From JAYQKL01 sp965243245 (GTDB taxonomy: Bacteria; Pseudomonadota; Alphaproteobacteria; RS24), in NCBI GenBank assembly GCA_965243245.1, contig OZ251536.1, forward strand, positions 1,240,001-1,304,000: 64,000 bases of DNA. The letters are read 5' to 3'. Positions within the stretch are counted from its first letter, which is position 1. Every line of letters starts with the position of its first letter. The translations under genes were made by a program, and so were the position numbers. Positions 36,740-45,410 of this stretch are shown here, one piece after another. The notes under the pieces are model-generated. The model was not told where the DNA came from. It saw nothing but the letters and a program-made list of their open reading frames with translations, and searched no databases.

Positions 36740-38494
36740 ATGACACATTTCTTGCACCAATTGATTGTCGGACTCATTATCTGCACCATAACTCTATTAG
36801 CGTCTATATTAGCGTCACAAGCCCAAAACACACCCCCAAAAGGCGTTATTTATCCCGTCGCCGAGCTGGTCACTTTGTCCGAGGCACGCGGCAATGCCGT
36901 CTATGTCCTCAAAGACCGCATCGCCGCCATCGGACAAAAGCATCTATTGACAAAAACCTACCCGCAAGCCCAACTCGATACCCGCTATAGCGATAAGGTG
37001 ATGGTGCCGGGCTTTATTGAACATCATGTGCATCCTTTTTTAGCCGCCATTGCCTTGTCCTCAGAAGTGATAGCCATCGAAGATTGGCACTTGCCAGACG
37101 GCATAAAATCGGGCGTGCGCGAACGCACCGCATACCTCAAAATGCTTGGCGAGGCGGCGGCGAAAAAAAATCAACCGCTTTTTGTCAGTTGGGGATTCCA
37201 TCATTATTTCCACGGCAAACTGACCCGACAAGACTTAGATAAAATTTCGCCCAAAAAACCAATAATCGTTATACATCGTTCTTTCCATGAGTTTATTATG
37301 AACAGCGCGGCACTCGCTTTAACCAAAATTACGCAGGCAGATATTGAAACCGCCCCCGCTTCGGCACGCCCGCATATGTCTTTAGAAAAAGGACATTTTG
37401 CCGAGCAGGGCGCAGTCGCCGTGATGGCGAAGCTTCTGGCGCATATTGCCCCGCCGCAAACCTTTTTACGCGGGCTTTATAAAACCAGAAACTTTCTGCA
37501 TGAAAATGGCGTCACTTTAATTGTTAATCCGGGGGCTTTTTCATCTGCGCCAATACAACAAGCTAAAAATCATGTCTTTGGCGATAACGCCAGCCCGTTC
37601 CGTAGTCTGTTTATGGTCAATGGGATGTTCCTGATACAAAATTATGGAACAAAAAACTTACCCACGCGCACAAAAGAGTTAATGAAAGGCGGCAAGGGGC
37701 GACTGCAATATGTGCCAAAGAAGATTAAACTATTTACCGATGGAGCGATTTTCTCGCAGGCAATGCAGATGCGAGACGGCTACCTCGATGGTCATGAGGG
37801 CGCATGGCTAATGGAAAAAGAAACCTTCCGCACGGCATTTCGCATCTATTGGGAGGCGGGTTATCAAATTCATGTACACCAAAACGGCGATGCGGGTCTT
37901 GACCTTTTACTTGATACGCTGGCAGAAAATATGGCACGTAACCCGCGTTCTGACCATCGCACGGTGATTGTCCATTTTGGCTATGCGGCGGCCGACCAAG
38001 TCGCGCGGATTAAAAAATTGGGCGCGTTGGTGAGTGCTAATCCTTATTATGTGACGGCATTGTCAGACCTTTATGCACGAAAAGGGGTTGGCGTCGCCCG
38101 CACGCGCAACATGGTGCGCCTTGGAGATGTCAGCCGTGCAGGTGTACCTGTGGCGTTACATTCTGATATGCCGATGGCACCTGCTGCGCCGCTCTTTTTG
38201 ATGCATCAGGCGGTTACTCGCGTGAATTTTGCGGGCAATATTATAGGGCGTCGCCAGCGTCTTAGTGCCGCGCAAGCCTTGCATGCTGTTACGTTGGGGG
38301 CGGCTTATATGATGGGGCTTGAAAATGATTACGGCTCTATTGCGGTTGGCAAGTTAGCGAATTTTACGCTTCTTGAGGCTAATCCGCTTCGTGTCGCGCC
38401 TGATAAAATCAAGCAAATCGGCGTTAGCGCGACTATGGTTGAGGGCAAGCACTTCCCCATTCATCAAGGCATAAGCAAAAGCCTCCCACACTAG
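36740..38494 (+). CDS. Exported amidohydrolase (YtcJ-like, Amidohydro_3)
   Basis: A 584-residue metal-dependent hydrolase. A signal peptide is clear (residues 1-28, hydrophobic core LIVGLIICTITLLASILA, likely cleavage after SQA), so it acts in the periplasm. The first metal ligands are in GFIEHHVHP (about 91-99); later His-containing segments YQIHVHQNGDAG, VIVHFGYA and ALHSDMPM complete the amidohydrolase pattern. The substrate cannot be inferred. AGAGGGACT gives the ribosome site. Within the signal peptide a 12-bp duplication (36796-36819) encodes LASI-LASQ. It converges on fabB across a heptamer repeat array. Confidence 0.88.
   Translation: MTHFLHQLIVGLIICTITLLASILASQAQNTPPKGVIYPVAELVTLSEARGNAVYVLKDRIAAIGQKHLLTKTYPQAQLDTRYSDKVMVPGFIEHHVHPFLAAIALSSEVIAIEDWHLPDGIKSGVRERTAYLKMLGEAAAKKNQPLFVSWGFHHYFHGKLTRQDLDKISPKKPIIVIHRSFHEFIMNSAALALTKITQADIETAPASARPHMSLEKGHFAEQGAVAVMAKLLAHIAPPQTFLRGLYKTRNFLHENGVTLIVNPGAFSSAPIQQAKNHVFGDNASPFRSLFMVNGMFLIQNYGTKNLPTRTKELMKGGKGRLQYVPKKIKLFTDGAIFSQAMQMRDGYLDGHEGAWLMEKETFRTAFRIYWEAGYQIHVHQNGDAGLDLLLDTLAENMARNPRSDHRTVIVHFGYAAADQVARIKKLGALVSANPYYVTALSDLYARKGVGVARTRNMVRLGDVSRAGVPVALHSDMPMAPAAPLFLMHQAVTRVNFAGNIIGRRQRLSAAQALHAVTLGAAYMMGLENDYGSIAVGKLANFTLLEANPLRVAPDKIKQIGVSATMVEGKHFPIHQGISKSLPH
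36796..36819 (+). repeat. 12-bp duplication in the amidohydrolase signal peptide
   Basis: ATTAGCGTCTAT is followed by ATTAGCGTCACA (nine identical positions), which lengthens the hydrophobic core by four residues. Confidence 0.6.
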
Positions 38495-38521
38495 GCGAGA
38501 GGCGCAAGGCGTAAGGCGCAA
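38494..38521 (+). repeat. Heptanucleotide repeat array (4 units) between convergent stops
   Basis: GGCGAGA, GGCGCAA, GGCGTAA and GGCGCAA follow one another and fill the whole space between the amidohydrolase stop and the fabB stop. The purine-rich strand is +. It belongs to the same 7-bp family as the arrays at 41559 and 54756. Confidence 0.85.
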
Positions 38522-38524
38522 AAA

Positions 38525-39736
38525 CTAAACCCGCTTCATCACCAAAGTGCCATTCGTGCCGCCAAACCCAAAGCTGTTCGACAAAACGCAATTTAATCCA
38601 GCATTCTCAACCGTTTCGCGGATAATCGGCAGACCCGTAAAATCAGGGTCAAGCTCCTCAATATGCGCCGACGGCGCAATGAAGTCACCCTGCATCATCA
38701 GCAAAGAATAAATCGCCTCATGGACACCCGCCGCACCCAGCGAATGACCCGTCAAAGACTTCGTCGCCGACAAACGCGGCATCGCGCTACCGAAAACTTC
38801 GCGCATAGCTTCTATCTCTTTTATGTCCCCAATCGGGGTGGACGTGGCATGGGGGTTAACATAATCAATCGCGCAATCAAGGTCTTGCATCGCCATTTGC
38901 ATGCACCGCACCGCACCCTCGCCAGAAGGTTGCACCATATCGTATCCGTCTGAGGTCGCACCATAGCCCGTAATCTCGGCATAAATCTTGGCACCGCGCT
39001 TTTGCGCACGTTCCATTTCTTCCAACACCAGAACGCCGCCCCCCCCCGCAATCACAAACCCATCGCGGTTTTTGTCATAAGCGCGACTCGCACAAGAGGG
39101 CGTGGCATTATATTTAGATGACATCGCACCCATAGCATCAAATAATACAGAGAGAGACCAGTCTAACTCTTCACCCCCCCCCGCAAACATGACGTCTTGC
39201 TTGCCCCATTGAATCATCTCGGACGCATTGCCAATACAATGCGTAGAAGTCGCACAAGCCGATGAAATAGAATAATTCACCCCCTTAATCCCAAAGGGCG
39301 TAGCAAGCGTCGCCGAATTAGTCGAAGACATAGCCTTAGGGACAGCAAAAGGACCAACCCGTTTAGGACTGGATTTGCGCGTGATATCTGCCGCTTCAAT
39401 AAGCGTGCGCGCACTCGGTCCCCCGGAACCCATAATAATCCCAGTCCGAGGATTAATAATATCCGTTTCTTCTAACCCAGCATCAGCAATCGCCTGCTCC
39501 ATCGCAACATAATTCCATGCCGCACCTTCACCCATGAAACGGCGCACGCGTTTTTCAACCGCCTCGGTGACGTCCAAGCTTGGACGCCCGTAAACTTGTG
39601 AGCGAAAACCCATCTCAATATGAGCCGGCGCCGCCGTGATACCAGAGGTCCCAGCGCGTAAATGAGCCGTGACTTCTTCAGCATTATTGCCAATGCTCGA
39701 GACAATTCCTAATCCTGTTATGGCAATGCGGCGCAT
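38525..39736 (-). CDS. fabB: Beta-ketoacyl-ACP synthase I
   Basis: A 403-residue condensing enzyme of type II fatty-acid synthesis that elongates unsaturated intermediates. The Cys-His-His triad is in [10 protein letters not shown] (about residue 162), [11 protein letters not shown] (about 296) and [12 protein letters not shown] (about 330). Its start overlaps the fabA stop as TAATG, so fabA-fabB are translationally coupled. The pair is the anaerobic-type unsaturated fatty-acid pathway and lies divergent to irr, as in rhizobia. Confidence 0.96.
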   Translation of the reverse strand: MRRIAITGLGIVSSIGNNAEEVTAHLRAGTSGITAAPAHIEMGFRSQVYGRPSLDVTEAVEKRVRRFMGEGAAWNYVAMEQAIADAGLEETDIINPRTGIIMGSGGPSARTLIEAADITRKSSPKRVGPFAVPKAMSSTNSATLATPFGIKGVNYSISSACATSTHCIGNASEMIQWGKQDVMFAGGGEELDWSLSVLFDAMGAMSSKYNATPSCASRAYDKNRDGFVIAGGGGVLVLEEMERAQKRGAKIYAEITGYGATSDGYDMVQPSGEGAVRCMQMAMQDLDCAIDYVNPHATSTPIGDIKEIEAMREVFGSAMPRLSATKSLTGHSLGAAGVHEAIYSLLMMQGDFIAPSAHIEELDPDFTGLPIIRETVENAGLNCVLSNSFGFGGTNGTLVMKRV

Positions 39737-40269
39737 TATTCTTCTTCCCCCGTATCGGTATTTGTACTGGTATTGAATAAACCAACTCGTAAATCTTCTG
39801 CTCGATAAATATCTTCACCGTCCACATTAACGGTGCCGTCCGCAATCCCCATGACAAGCTTGCGCGCAATGATACGCTTCACGTCAAGAGTATAAGTGAC
39901 AAGCTTGGCAGTCGGTTCAATTTGCCCGCTGAACTTCACGCCGCCAGAGCCAACCGCGCGACCCTTACCAGCATGACCAAGCCAACCTTGGAAAAAACCA
40001 AGCAATTGCCACATAGCATCTAGTCCCAAACAACCCGGCATCACAGGGTCGCCTTCAAAGTGACAGGCAAAAAACCATAAATCAGGGCGAATATCTAGCT
40101 CAGCAATAAGCTGCCCCTTATTATAGGCACCGCCATCAGACGTGATGTTTGTAACGCGATCGAGCATCAACATCGGAGGGCTAGGTAATTGAGCATTGCC
40201 AGACCCAAATAATTCACCACGTGTGCAGAGCATCAGATCTTCGTATGAATAACGACTTTGCCGAGGCAT
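39736..40269 (-). CDS. fabA: 3-hydroxydecanoyl-ACP dehydratase/isomerase
   Basis: A 177-residue hot-dog enzyme that dehydrates 3-hydroxydecanoyl-ACP and isomerises the trans-2 to the cis-3 product, the branch point to unsaturated fatty acids. The active-site His is in [23 protein letters not shown] (His about 71) with the second catalytic acid in the same block. AAGGAG lies six bases before the ATG. The shared gap with irr carries an ICE-like palindrome. Confidence 0.96.
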   Translation of the reverse strand: MPRQSRYSYEDLMLCTRGELFGSGNAQLPSPPMLMLDRVTNITSDGGAYNKGQLIAELDIRPDLWFFACHFEGDPVMPGCLGLDAMWQLLGFFQGWLGHAGKGRAVGSGGVKFSGQIEPTAKLVTYTLDVKRIIARKLVMGIADGTVNVDGEDIYRAEDLRVGLFNTSTNTDTGEEE

Positions 40270-40374
40270 TTTTTCTCCTTAAAGGAACAGGTGAACCTAC
40301 TGAGTAGCACAAACTTAAGATTACATAAAGTTTGTTTAGGGGGAGGGCATAAAAACATTTGAGTTTTTTAAAAC

Positions 40375-40396
40375 TATAATTTAGACTAATTATAAA
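40375..40396 (+). promoter_or_regulatory. irr -10 box with overlapping ICE-like Irr operator
   Basis: A perfect TATAAT at 40375-40380 is directly followed, sharing one base, by TTTAGACTAATTATAAA (40380-40396). That palindrome matches the iron control element consensus TTTAGAANNNTTCTAAA except for two symmetric positions and has the same TAA centre as the perfect site at 40991. Position over the start of irr suggests autoregulation, and it could also act on divergent fabA. Confidence 0.6.
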
Positions 40397-40427
40397 TAGC
40401 AAGTTCGGCAAATTAGGATAATGAGTG

Positions 40428-40940
40428 ATGAGCCTTGTCCCTGAAATGATAGATGCAGGTGAAATCGCAGATGCAGGTGAAATGACAGATGCAGGTGAAA
40501 TGACAGATGCAGGTGAAATGACAGATACAAGATTGAGCGAAAAGTTACGCGCTGTCGGCTTGCGTGCGACAAGGCAACGGCTCGATTTGTTGCGCCTTTT
40601 GTTCACTGGCGAAAACCGTCATTTGACAGCCGAGAGTCTGCATGAGGAGGTAACGCGTTCGCGTCATAAAATATCTCTTGCGACCATTTACAACAGTCTA
40701 CACCAATTCACTGAAGCTGGATTACTTCGTCAGGTGGTGGTTGACTCGACACGCAGTTATTTCGATACTAATACGACACCCCATCACCATTTTTTCATTG
40801 GCGGCGAGAATCACCTGATTGATATTCCAGTCGGAAAAATTTCCGTAACCGATTTGCCAAATATTCCCGATGGATTAGATATATCAGGCGTGGAGGTGAT
40901 TATCCGTCTCCGCAAAACTGAAAATAGCACTGAAAAATAA
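40428..40940 (+). CDS. irr: Iron response regulator Irr (Fur superfamily)
   Basis: A 170-residue Fur-family protein of the Irr branch, which in alphaproteobacteria senses iron through heme and binds ICE boxes when iron is scarce. The DNA-binding domain is GLRATRQRLDLLRLLF ... ISLATIYNSLHQFTEAGLLRQV (about 42-105), and the heme-linked triple His is in TPHHHFFIGGENHLIDIP (about 122). The C-terminal DISGVEVIIRLR strand is typical. The N-terminal 35 residues consist mostly of four DAGE(I/M)(A/T) repeats from an 18-bp tandem array and are not part of the family. GTG 40425 is an alternative start. Confidence 0.93.
   Translation: MSLVPEMIDAGEIADAGEMTDAGEMTDAGEMTDTRLSEKLRAVGLRATRQRLDLLRLLFTGENRHLTAESLHEEVTRSRHKISLATIYNSLHQFTEAGLLRQVVVDSTRSYFDTNTTPHHHFFIGGENHLIDIPVGKISVTDLPNIPDGLDISGVEVIIRLRKTENSTEK
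40452..40523 (+). repeat. 18-bp tandem repeat, four copies, in irr
   Basis: Unit GATGCAGGTGAAATGACA; the first copy differs at its 3' end, the last three are identical. It encodes DAGEIA followed by three DAGEMT before the conserved Irr domain. Confidence 0.92.
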
Positions 40941-40990
40941 GCACTTTTTCACCTCCATGCTACGAGTTTGCCGCTTCTTCTTAATTTGTA

Positions 40991-41007
40991 TTTAGAATAA
41001 TTCTAAA
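40991..41007 (+). promoter_or_regulatory. ICE box (Irr binding site) before rubrerythrin
   Basis: TTTAGAATAATTCTAAA is a perfect palindrome that fits the alphaproteobacterial iron control element consensus exactly. It ends three bases before the -35 hexamer of the rubrerythrin promoter. Confidence 0.8.
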
Positions 41008-41010
41008 CTA

Positions 41011-41039
41011 TTGACACACCGCTTTTACCACGCTAACAT
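41011..41039 (+). promoter_or_regulatory. Promoter of the rubrerythrin operon
   Basis: A consensus TTGACA at 41011-41016, a 17-base spacer and TAACAT at 41034-41039. With the adjacent ICE box this is a likely Irr-controlled promoter. The leader includes a CTGGG/CCCAG hairpin around 41069-41085. Confidence 0.7.
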
Positions 41040-41108
41040 GACTTCCAACATGCTCATAGGGAGTATGTCTGGGTAAGACGCCCAGCCAATTTGACTGAGG
41101 AGATTGAC

Positions 41109-41525
41109 ATGTCACTCGCAACATCAAAAACTCTTGAAAACCTAAAAGCGGCTTTTTCTGGTGAAAGTCAGGCTAATCGCCGTTATCTCTATTTTGCTCA
41201 AAAAGCGGATATTGAGGGCCTTAATGATATCGCAACCGTTTTTCGCAGCACTGCAGAAGGTGAAACAGGTCATGCACATGGCCATTTGGAGTTTCTTGAA
41301 GAAATCGGCGACCCAGCAACGGGTGAACCCATTGGCTCAACAGAAGAAAATCTGAAAGCCTCTATTGTAGGCGAAACCCATGAATATACGGATATGTATC
41401 CGGGCATGGCACGCACCGCACGCGATGAAGGTTTTGACGAAATTGCTGACTGGTTTGAAACACTGGCAAAGGCTGAAAAGTCACATGCCGGGCGGTTTCA
41501 AAAAGCTTTGGACTCTATGGAGTAA
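41109..41525 (+). CDS. Rubrerythrin-like diiron ferritin-family protein
   Basis: A 138-residue protein with the four-helix rubrerythrin fold. Diiron ligands are in [19 protein letters not shown] (first Glu), [17 protein letters not shown] (ExxH type), [22 protein letters not shown] and [16 protein letters not shown]. There is no C-terminal rubredoxin domain, so the Fe(SCys)4 centre is missing; electrons must come from elsewhere. Such proteins reduce peroxide. AGGAG at 41098-41102 sets the ATG at 41109. It begins a three-gene module with the Fe-S protein and DUF3501 under an ICE box. Confidence 0.92.
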   Translation: MSLATSKTLENLKAAFSGESQANRRYLYFAQKADIEGLNDIATVFRSTAEGETGHAHGHLEFLEEIGDPATGEPIGSTEENLKASIVGETHEYTDMYPGMARTARDEGFDEIADWFETLAKAEKSHAGRFQKALDSME

Positions 41526-41558
41526 AACTGTTCGAGGCGACCACAAGAAGCAAGCGGT

Positions 41559-41632
41559 AAGGGGCAAGGGCAAGGGCAAAGGCAAAGGGCAAAGGGCAAA
41601 GAGCAAAGAGCAAAGAGCAAGGGGCAAGGGGC
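41559..41632 (+). repeat. Heptanucleotide repeat array (11 units) after rubrerythrin
   Basis: Units AAGGGGC, AAGGGC (twice), AAAGGC, AAAGGGC (twice), AAAGAGC (three times) and AAGGGGC (twice): mostly 7-mers with three 6-mers, all purine-rich on the + strand. Changes spread in blocks of neighbouring units, as expected from slippage. No gene lies in the gap. Confidence 0.9.
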
Positions 41633-41713
41633 AAGAAGGTGTCGCCGCTTATCGTTTGGGGCTTGTCGCCCTGATTGTTCGGAGCTGGTCGCCTTTATCA
41701 TTTAGGGGATGTT

Positions 41714-43063
41714 ATGCAAGAAGGTAGTCTTGGCACGCCTATCCGCCACATACTGGATTGGCAAAGCGAAGCGTTTTACAATCGTGACGCTCTGGACGCC
41801 GAAGCGCGACGCCAGATGGATGTTTGTCATGGGTGTCGGCGCTGTTTTAATCTGTGCGATAGTTTCCCAAGATTATTTGACCTGATTGACGCATCAAAAA
41901 GCGGGGAGCTTGACAGTGTCGATAGCAAGGATTTTGCGCCTATTATCGAGGCCTGCACATTATGTGATATGTGTTTTATGACGAAATGTCCCTATGTGCC
42001 ACCCCATGAATTTAATCTTGATTTTCCACATTTAATGCTCCGCTACCGTGCCGTGGAGCTAAAGGAAAAGGGCAAGCCCGCTTTTGTCCAGAACCAGCTT
42101 GCGCAAATGGACCGTAACGGTAAGATGATGGCACCAATTGCGCCATTGGCTAATTGGGGGGCGCATAAAAATAACAAGCTGACACGCCCGCTTATGGAAA
42201 TGACCATGGGTATTGATAAAAAAGCTGAACTTCCGAAATTTGTTGGCAAAACTTTTATGAAACGCGCGACTGAAGGGTTTGCTAGCGGTGCTTTAGCACC
42301 GAATGAGAACGGGCCCGCAAGAGGCCGCCAAGCTGTTTTATTTGCGACTTGCGCGGTAAATTATAACACGCCCAATGTCGGCGAGGCCGCCGCTAAAGTG
42401 CTAAGTCATTTAGGTGTCGATGTGAGTGCAGATTATCCGGGCTGTTGCGGGATGCCGTTTTTGGAACAAGGCAATATTGAAAAAGTTGCCGAACAGGCGA
42501 AAAAATTGGCGGCAAATTTCCGCCCCCTCATTGAGGCTGGTAAGGATATTATCACGCTCACGGCGTCTTGTGGGTTGATGTTTAAATTTGAGTGGCCATT
42601 GATTTTGCCAGATGATGAAAATGTTAAAGCCTTATCTGCCGCAACCCGCGATATTACCGAATATATTATCGATATTGCCAATAATGAAGGGCTATTGGCG
42701 GGGCTACAACCGCTTGATGGCGGGGTGAGTGTTCATCTTGCCTGCCATGCGCGGGCTCAAAATATGGGCGCAAAGGCGGCCGATTTGTTACGCCTCATCC
42801 CTGATGCACAAATTGATGTGATCGAAAGATGCTCTGGGCATGGCGGAACATTTGGTGTTTTGAAAGAAACCCATCATCTGGCCATTAAGGTTGGCAAGTC
42901 CGCCGCCCGTAAAGTTCTAAAAGCCAACACAAAAACCGTTGTCTCTGAATGTCCGCTGGCGGCTAAACATTTGGTGCAAGGCGTTGAAGCATTAGATAGT
43001 GATGCGCCGCTTCCAGAAGCTGCCCACCCCGTTGAGCTTTTTGCCCGTGCCTATGGTCTTTAA
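41714..43063 (+). CDS. GlpC/heterodisulfide-reductase-like Fe-S oxidoreductase
   Basis: A 449-residue protein with two N-terminal 4Fe-4S motifs (CHGCRRCFNLC, about 37-47; CTLCDMCFMTKCP, about 80-92) and two C-terminal cysteine-rich CCG domains (YPGCCGMPFLEQG about 240; ERCSGHGGTFGVLKE about 375, where the second Cys is Ser). The fold is that of the anaerobic glycerol-3-phosphate dehydrogenase C subunit, but no glpA/glpB lies nearby. Its place between rubrerythrin and DUF3501 points to electron delivery to rubrerythrin; that is inference. AGGGG at 41703-41707 supports ATG 41714. Confidence 0.88.
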   Translation: MQEGSLGTPIRHILDWQSEAFYNRDALDAEARRQMDVCHGCRRCFNLCDSFPRLFDLIDASKSGELDSVDSKDFAPIIEACTLCDMCFMTKCPYVPPHEFNLDFPHLMLRYRAVELKEKGKPAFVQNQLAQMDRNGKMMAPIAPLANWGAHKNNKLTRPLMEMTMGIDKKAELPKFVGKTFMKRATEGFASGALAPNENGPARGRQAVLFATCAVNYNTPNVGEAAAKVLSHLGVDVSADYPGCCGMPFLEQGNIEKVAEQAKKLAANFRPLIEAGKDIITLTASCGLMFKFEWPLILPDDENVKALSAATRDITEYIIDIANNEGLLAGLQPLDGGVSVHLACHARAQNMGAKAADLLRLIPDAQIDVIERCSGHGGTFGVLKETHHLAIKVGKSAARKVLKANTKTVVSECPLAAKHLVQGVEALDSDAPLPEAAHPVELFARAYGL

Positions 43064-43098
43064 GCTGGCTTGAAGGTTTGAAAAAAAGGAAATAAATT

Positions 43099-43692
43099 AT
43101 GCCCGCAATTGAAAGAGTTATTACCGCTACCGATATTTTACCACTTGAGAAATATACTGAAATCCGTAGCATTATGCGCCAGCAAATACTGGATGTTAAA
43201 CGCCCACGACGTATAGAAATTGGACCCTTTGCGACTTTTTATTTTGAAAATTACGATACCATGCTCGCACAAGTTCAAGAGATGCTCTATATCGAAAAGG
43301 GCGGTGCGGCGCAGCTTATTGACGAGCTGGAAGCTTATAATCCATTGATTCCACAAGGTCACGAATTAACAGCAACATTAATGTTCGAGATTGAGGATGA
43401 AAAGCGTAGAGGCGATATTTTACGCACTCTAACGAATGTCGAATTGACGAGCTATTTGGAAATAAAAGGTGAGAAATTTTACGCAAAGCCAGAACAAGAA
43501 GTAGAACGCACCGCAAGTGATGGCAAAACCTCATCCGTTCATTTTTTGCATTTTCCAATCAGTCATGCTGGCATTGGCGCCTTTAAAGAAGAAGGAATTA
43601 AAATAATTCTTGGTATTGACCATGAAAATTACGCTCACATGACAGTGTTGACGCCAGAAAGCCGTGCTTCCTTAAACGCAGACTTTGTCTAA
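43099..43692 (+). CDS. DUF3501 family protein
   Basis: A 197-residue soluble protein of the DUF3501 family, function unknown. Characteristic stretches are RPRRIEIGPFATFYFENYDTMLAQVQEM, YNPLIPQGHELTATLMFEI and VHFLHFPI. It is regularly found beside a rubrerythrin and a GlpC-like Fe-S protein, so it probably serves the same peroxide/iron function. Its TAA abuts the stop of the convergent SH3 gene without any spacer. Confidence 0.88.
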   Translation: MPAIERVITATDILPLEKYTEIRSIMRQQILDVKRPRRIEIGPFATFYFENYDTMLAQVQEMLYIEKGGAAQLIDELEAYNPLIPQGHELTATLMFEIEDEKRRGDILRTLTNVELTSYLEIKGEKFYAKPEQEVERTASDGKTSSVHFLHFPISHAGIGAFKEEGIKIILGIDHENYAHMTVLTPESRASLNADFV

Positions 43693-44259
43693 TTAATCTT
43701 TGTTAAATTCAAACGGATAAAGACCCCAAAGCACGTCTCGTGGTAACCAGCCATCGTGATGGTCAAGATTAATCTCACACCAATCTTGGTTACAGCCCTC
43801 AAGTTCTGCAATAACGCCTGCTTGCAATAAAGCCAACATCCGCGCATCCTTATTGGGCGCGCTCCGCAAGGGCTGTATTTTGGGTGTCACTTTAAGAATG
43901 ACCGCACGTTGTCCGCGCAAAAGACTGGCATGAATCCAGCCCTGCGCGCCCTCATAATCACGTATATGACGCCAAAGTTTATATTCAGCAATAATTTCAA
44001 GGGGCAAACCACGACGCTGAAATTGCCAAACTATAGGATATTCAGTCCCGGGACCACGCCGTACATTTACTTTATTTGATCTCAAACTCACAAAACGCGG
44101 CAAAGGATGACCACTAGCCTCCAAACTATGCGTATCATTATCGGCAAGAGAAATATAAGAAATGGAAAACAGCCCAAACCATAATATGACAAGCCATAAT
44201 ATTAAGAGACCGATAGCGCCACCTAATCCACTTAACCACCAAAAGGTCATACGTTCCAT
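43693..44259 (-). CDS. Membrane-anchored bacterial SH3-domain protein
   Basis: A 188-residue protein with one N-terminal membrane helix (about 10-32, Trp/Leu-rich) that leaves the rest in the periplasm. Two SH3-like repeats follow: VSLRSNKVNVRRGPGTEYPIVWQF (about 57-80) with EGAQGWIHASLLRG, and a second from about 120 to 180 ending in DGWLPRDVLWGLYPFE. Divergent placement to a 2-hydroxyacid dehydrogenase is common in alphaproteobacteria. A role at the cell wall is inferred. Confidence 0.87.
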   Translation of the reverse strand: MERMTFWWLSGLGGAIGLLILWLVILWFGLFSISYISLADNDTHSLEASGHPLPRFVSLRSNKVNVRRGPGTEYPIVWQFQRRGLPLEIIAEYKLWRHIRDYEGAQGWIHASLLRGQRAVILKVTPKIQPLRSAPNKDARMLALLQAGVIAELEGCNQDWCEINLDHHDGWLPRDVLWGLYPFEFNKD

Positions 44260-44341
44260 GCTCTATTGATAATCAAGGTTCGTTTCGGGTCAATTAGTTT
44301 GTGGTTGGTTTTGTGGCTTTTTCATTTTTGCAGGAGGTGCT

Positions 44342-45394
44342 ATGTATAGGAAAAACGAGCAGAACGGAAATACAATGTCTGAAGTAGATGAAAAAACGGC
44401 GGGGCTTTCTTTGAAAGTTGTGGTGTTGCGCAAACTGCCACACGCGGTAGAAACGCGCATGAAGGAATTATTTCATGTTACATTGAACCGTGATGATCGT
44501 TCTTATACGCGCCGCGAAATTATTGATTTGATGCAGGATGCAGATGTGCTGGTGCCGACTGTAACGGATAAAATTGATGCCGAGATGATTGTTCAGGCTG
44601 GTTCAAGTTTGCAGCTTATCGCTAATTTCGGTAATGGCGTGGATAATATTGATGTGGATATGGCGCATGATAAGGGTATCACTGTGACCAATACGCCGAG
44701 TGTTCTTACCGAGGATACGGCCGATATGGTGATGGCGTTACTTTTGGCGTTGCCGCGCCGTATGGTCGAAGGCGACCGGGTGATGCGGGTGCCGGGTAGT
44801 TTTTCGGGCTGGTCACCTAATTGGATGCTTGGGCGGCGATTGGCGGGTAAAAAACTGGGTATTATTGGCATGGGGCGGATTGGTCAGGCCGTGGCGCGGC
44901 GGGCGCGTGTGTTTGGGCTTGAGGTGCATTACCATAACCGCAATCGTTTGCATGAAGCGATTGAAACCGAGCTGAAAGCCACTTATTGGGATAAGCTTGA
45001 GATGATGTTGCCGGCAATAGATTTTGTTTCTCTTAATTGCCCGCATACAGATGAGACCACGCATCTTATCAATGAAGAGCGGTTAAAGTTAATGGCTACG
45101 GATAGTTATTTGATAAATACAAGTCGGGGTAAAGTCGTGGATGAAAACGCGCTTGCAGATGCTTTGGCGCAAGGGCGTTTATCGGGGGCTGCTTTGGATG
45201 TGTTTGAGCGTGAACCTGCTGTTAATCCGCGTCTATTGCAGTTTGAGAATGTTATTTTATTGCCGCATATGAGTTCTGCAACCATAGAGGGGCGGGCTGA
45301 AATGGGCGAAAAAGTATTGATTAATATTCGTACATTTGCTGATAGTCACCGCCCGCCCGACCGTGTCTTGCCAAGCCATGCGCTACATGGATGA
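44342..45394 (+). CDS. D-2-hydroxyacid dehydrogenase (glyoxylate reductase type)
   Basis: A 350-residue NAD(P)-dependent reductase of 2-oxoacids. The nucleotide loop is GIIGMGRIGQAVARRARVFG (about 180-199) with catalytic Arg in INTSRGKVVDE (about 262), Glu in DVFEREP (about 290) and His in LLPHMSSAT (about 310). Arg/Lys type selectivity after the Rossmann loop (HNRNR) suggests NADPH use. AGGAGGTG is a near-perfect ribosome site. Glyoxylate or hydroxypyruvate is the likely substrate, but this is not certain. Confidence 0.9.
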   Translation: MYRKNEQNGNTMSEVDEKTAGLSLKVVVLRKLPHAVETRMKELFHVTLNRDDRSYTRREIIDLMQDADVLVPTVTDKIDAEMIVQAGSSLQLIANFGNGVDNIDVDMAHDKGITVTNTPSVLTEDTADMVMALLLALPRRMVEGDRVMRVPGSFSGWSPNWMLGRRLAGKKLGIIGMGRIGQAVARRARVFGLEVHYHNRNRLHEAIETELKATYWDKLEMMLPAIDFVSLNCPHTDETTHLINEERLKLMATDSYLINTSRGKVVDENALADALAQGRLSGAALDVFEREPAVNPRLLQFENVILLPHMSSATIEGRAEMGEKVLINIRTFADSHRPPDRVLPSHALHG

Positions 45395-45410
45395 GCCAAG
45401 GATAAAATTT

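Noticed and set aside
41498..41701. Cys/Leu/Pro-rich minus-strand frame after the rubrerythrin gene
   Set aside because: It is the translation of the heptanucleotide array, with no start signal or domain.
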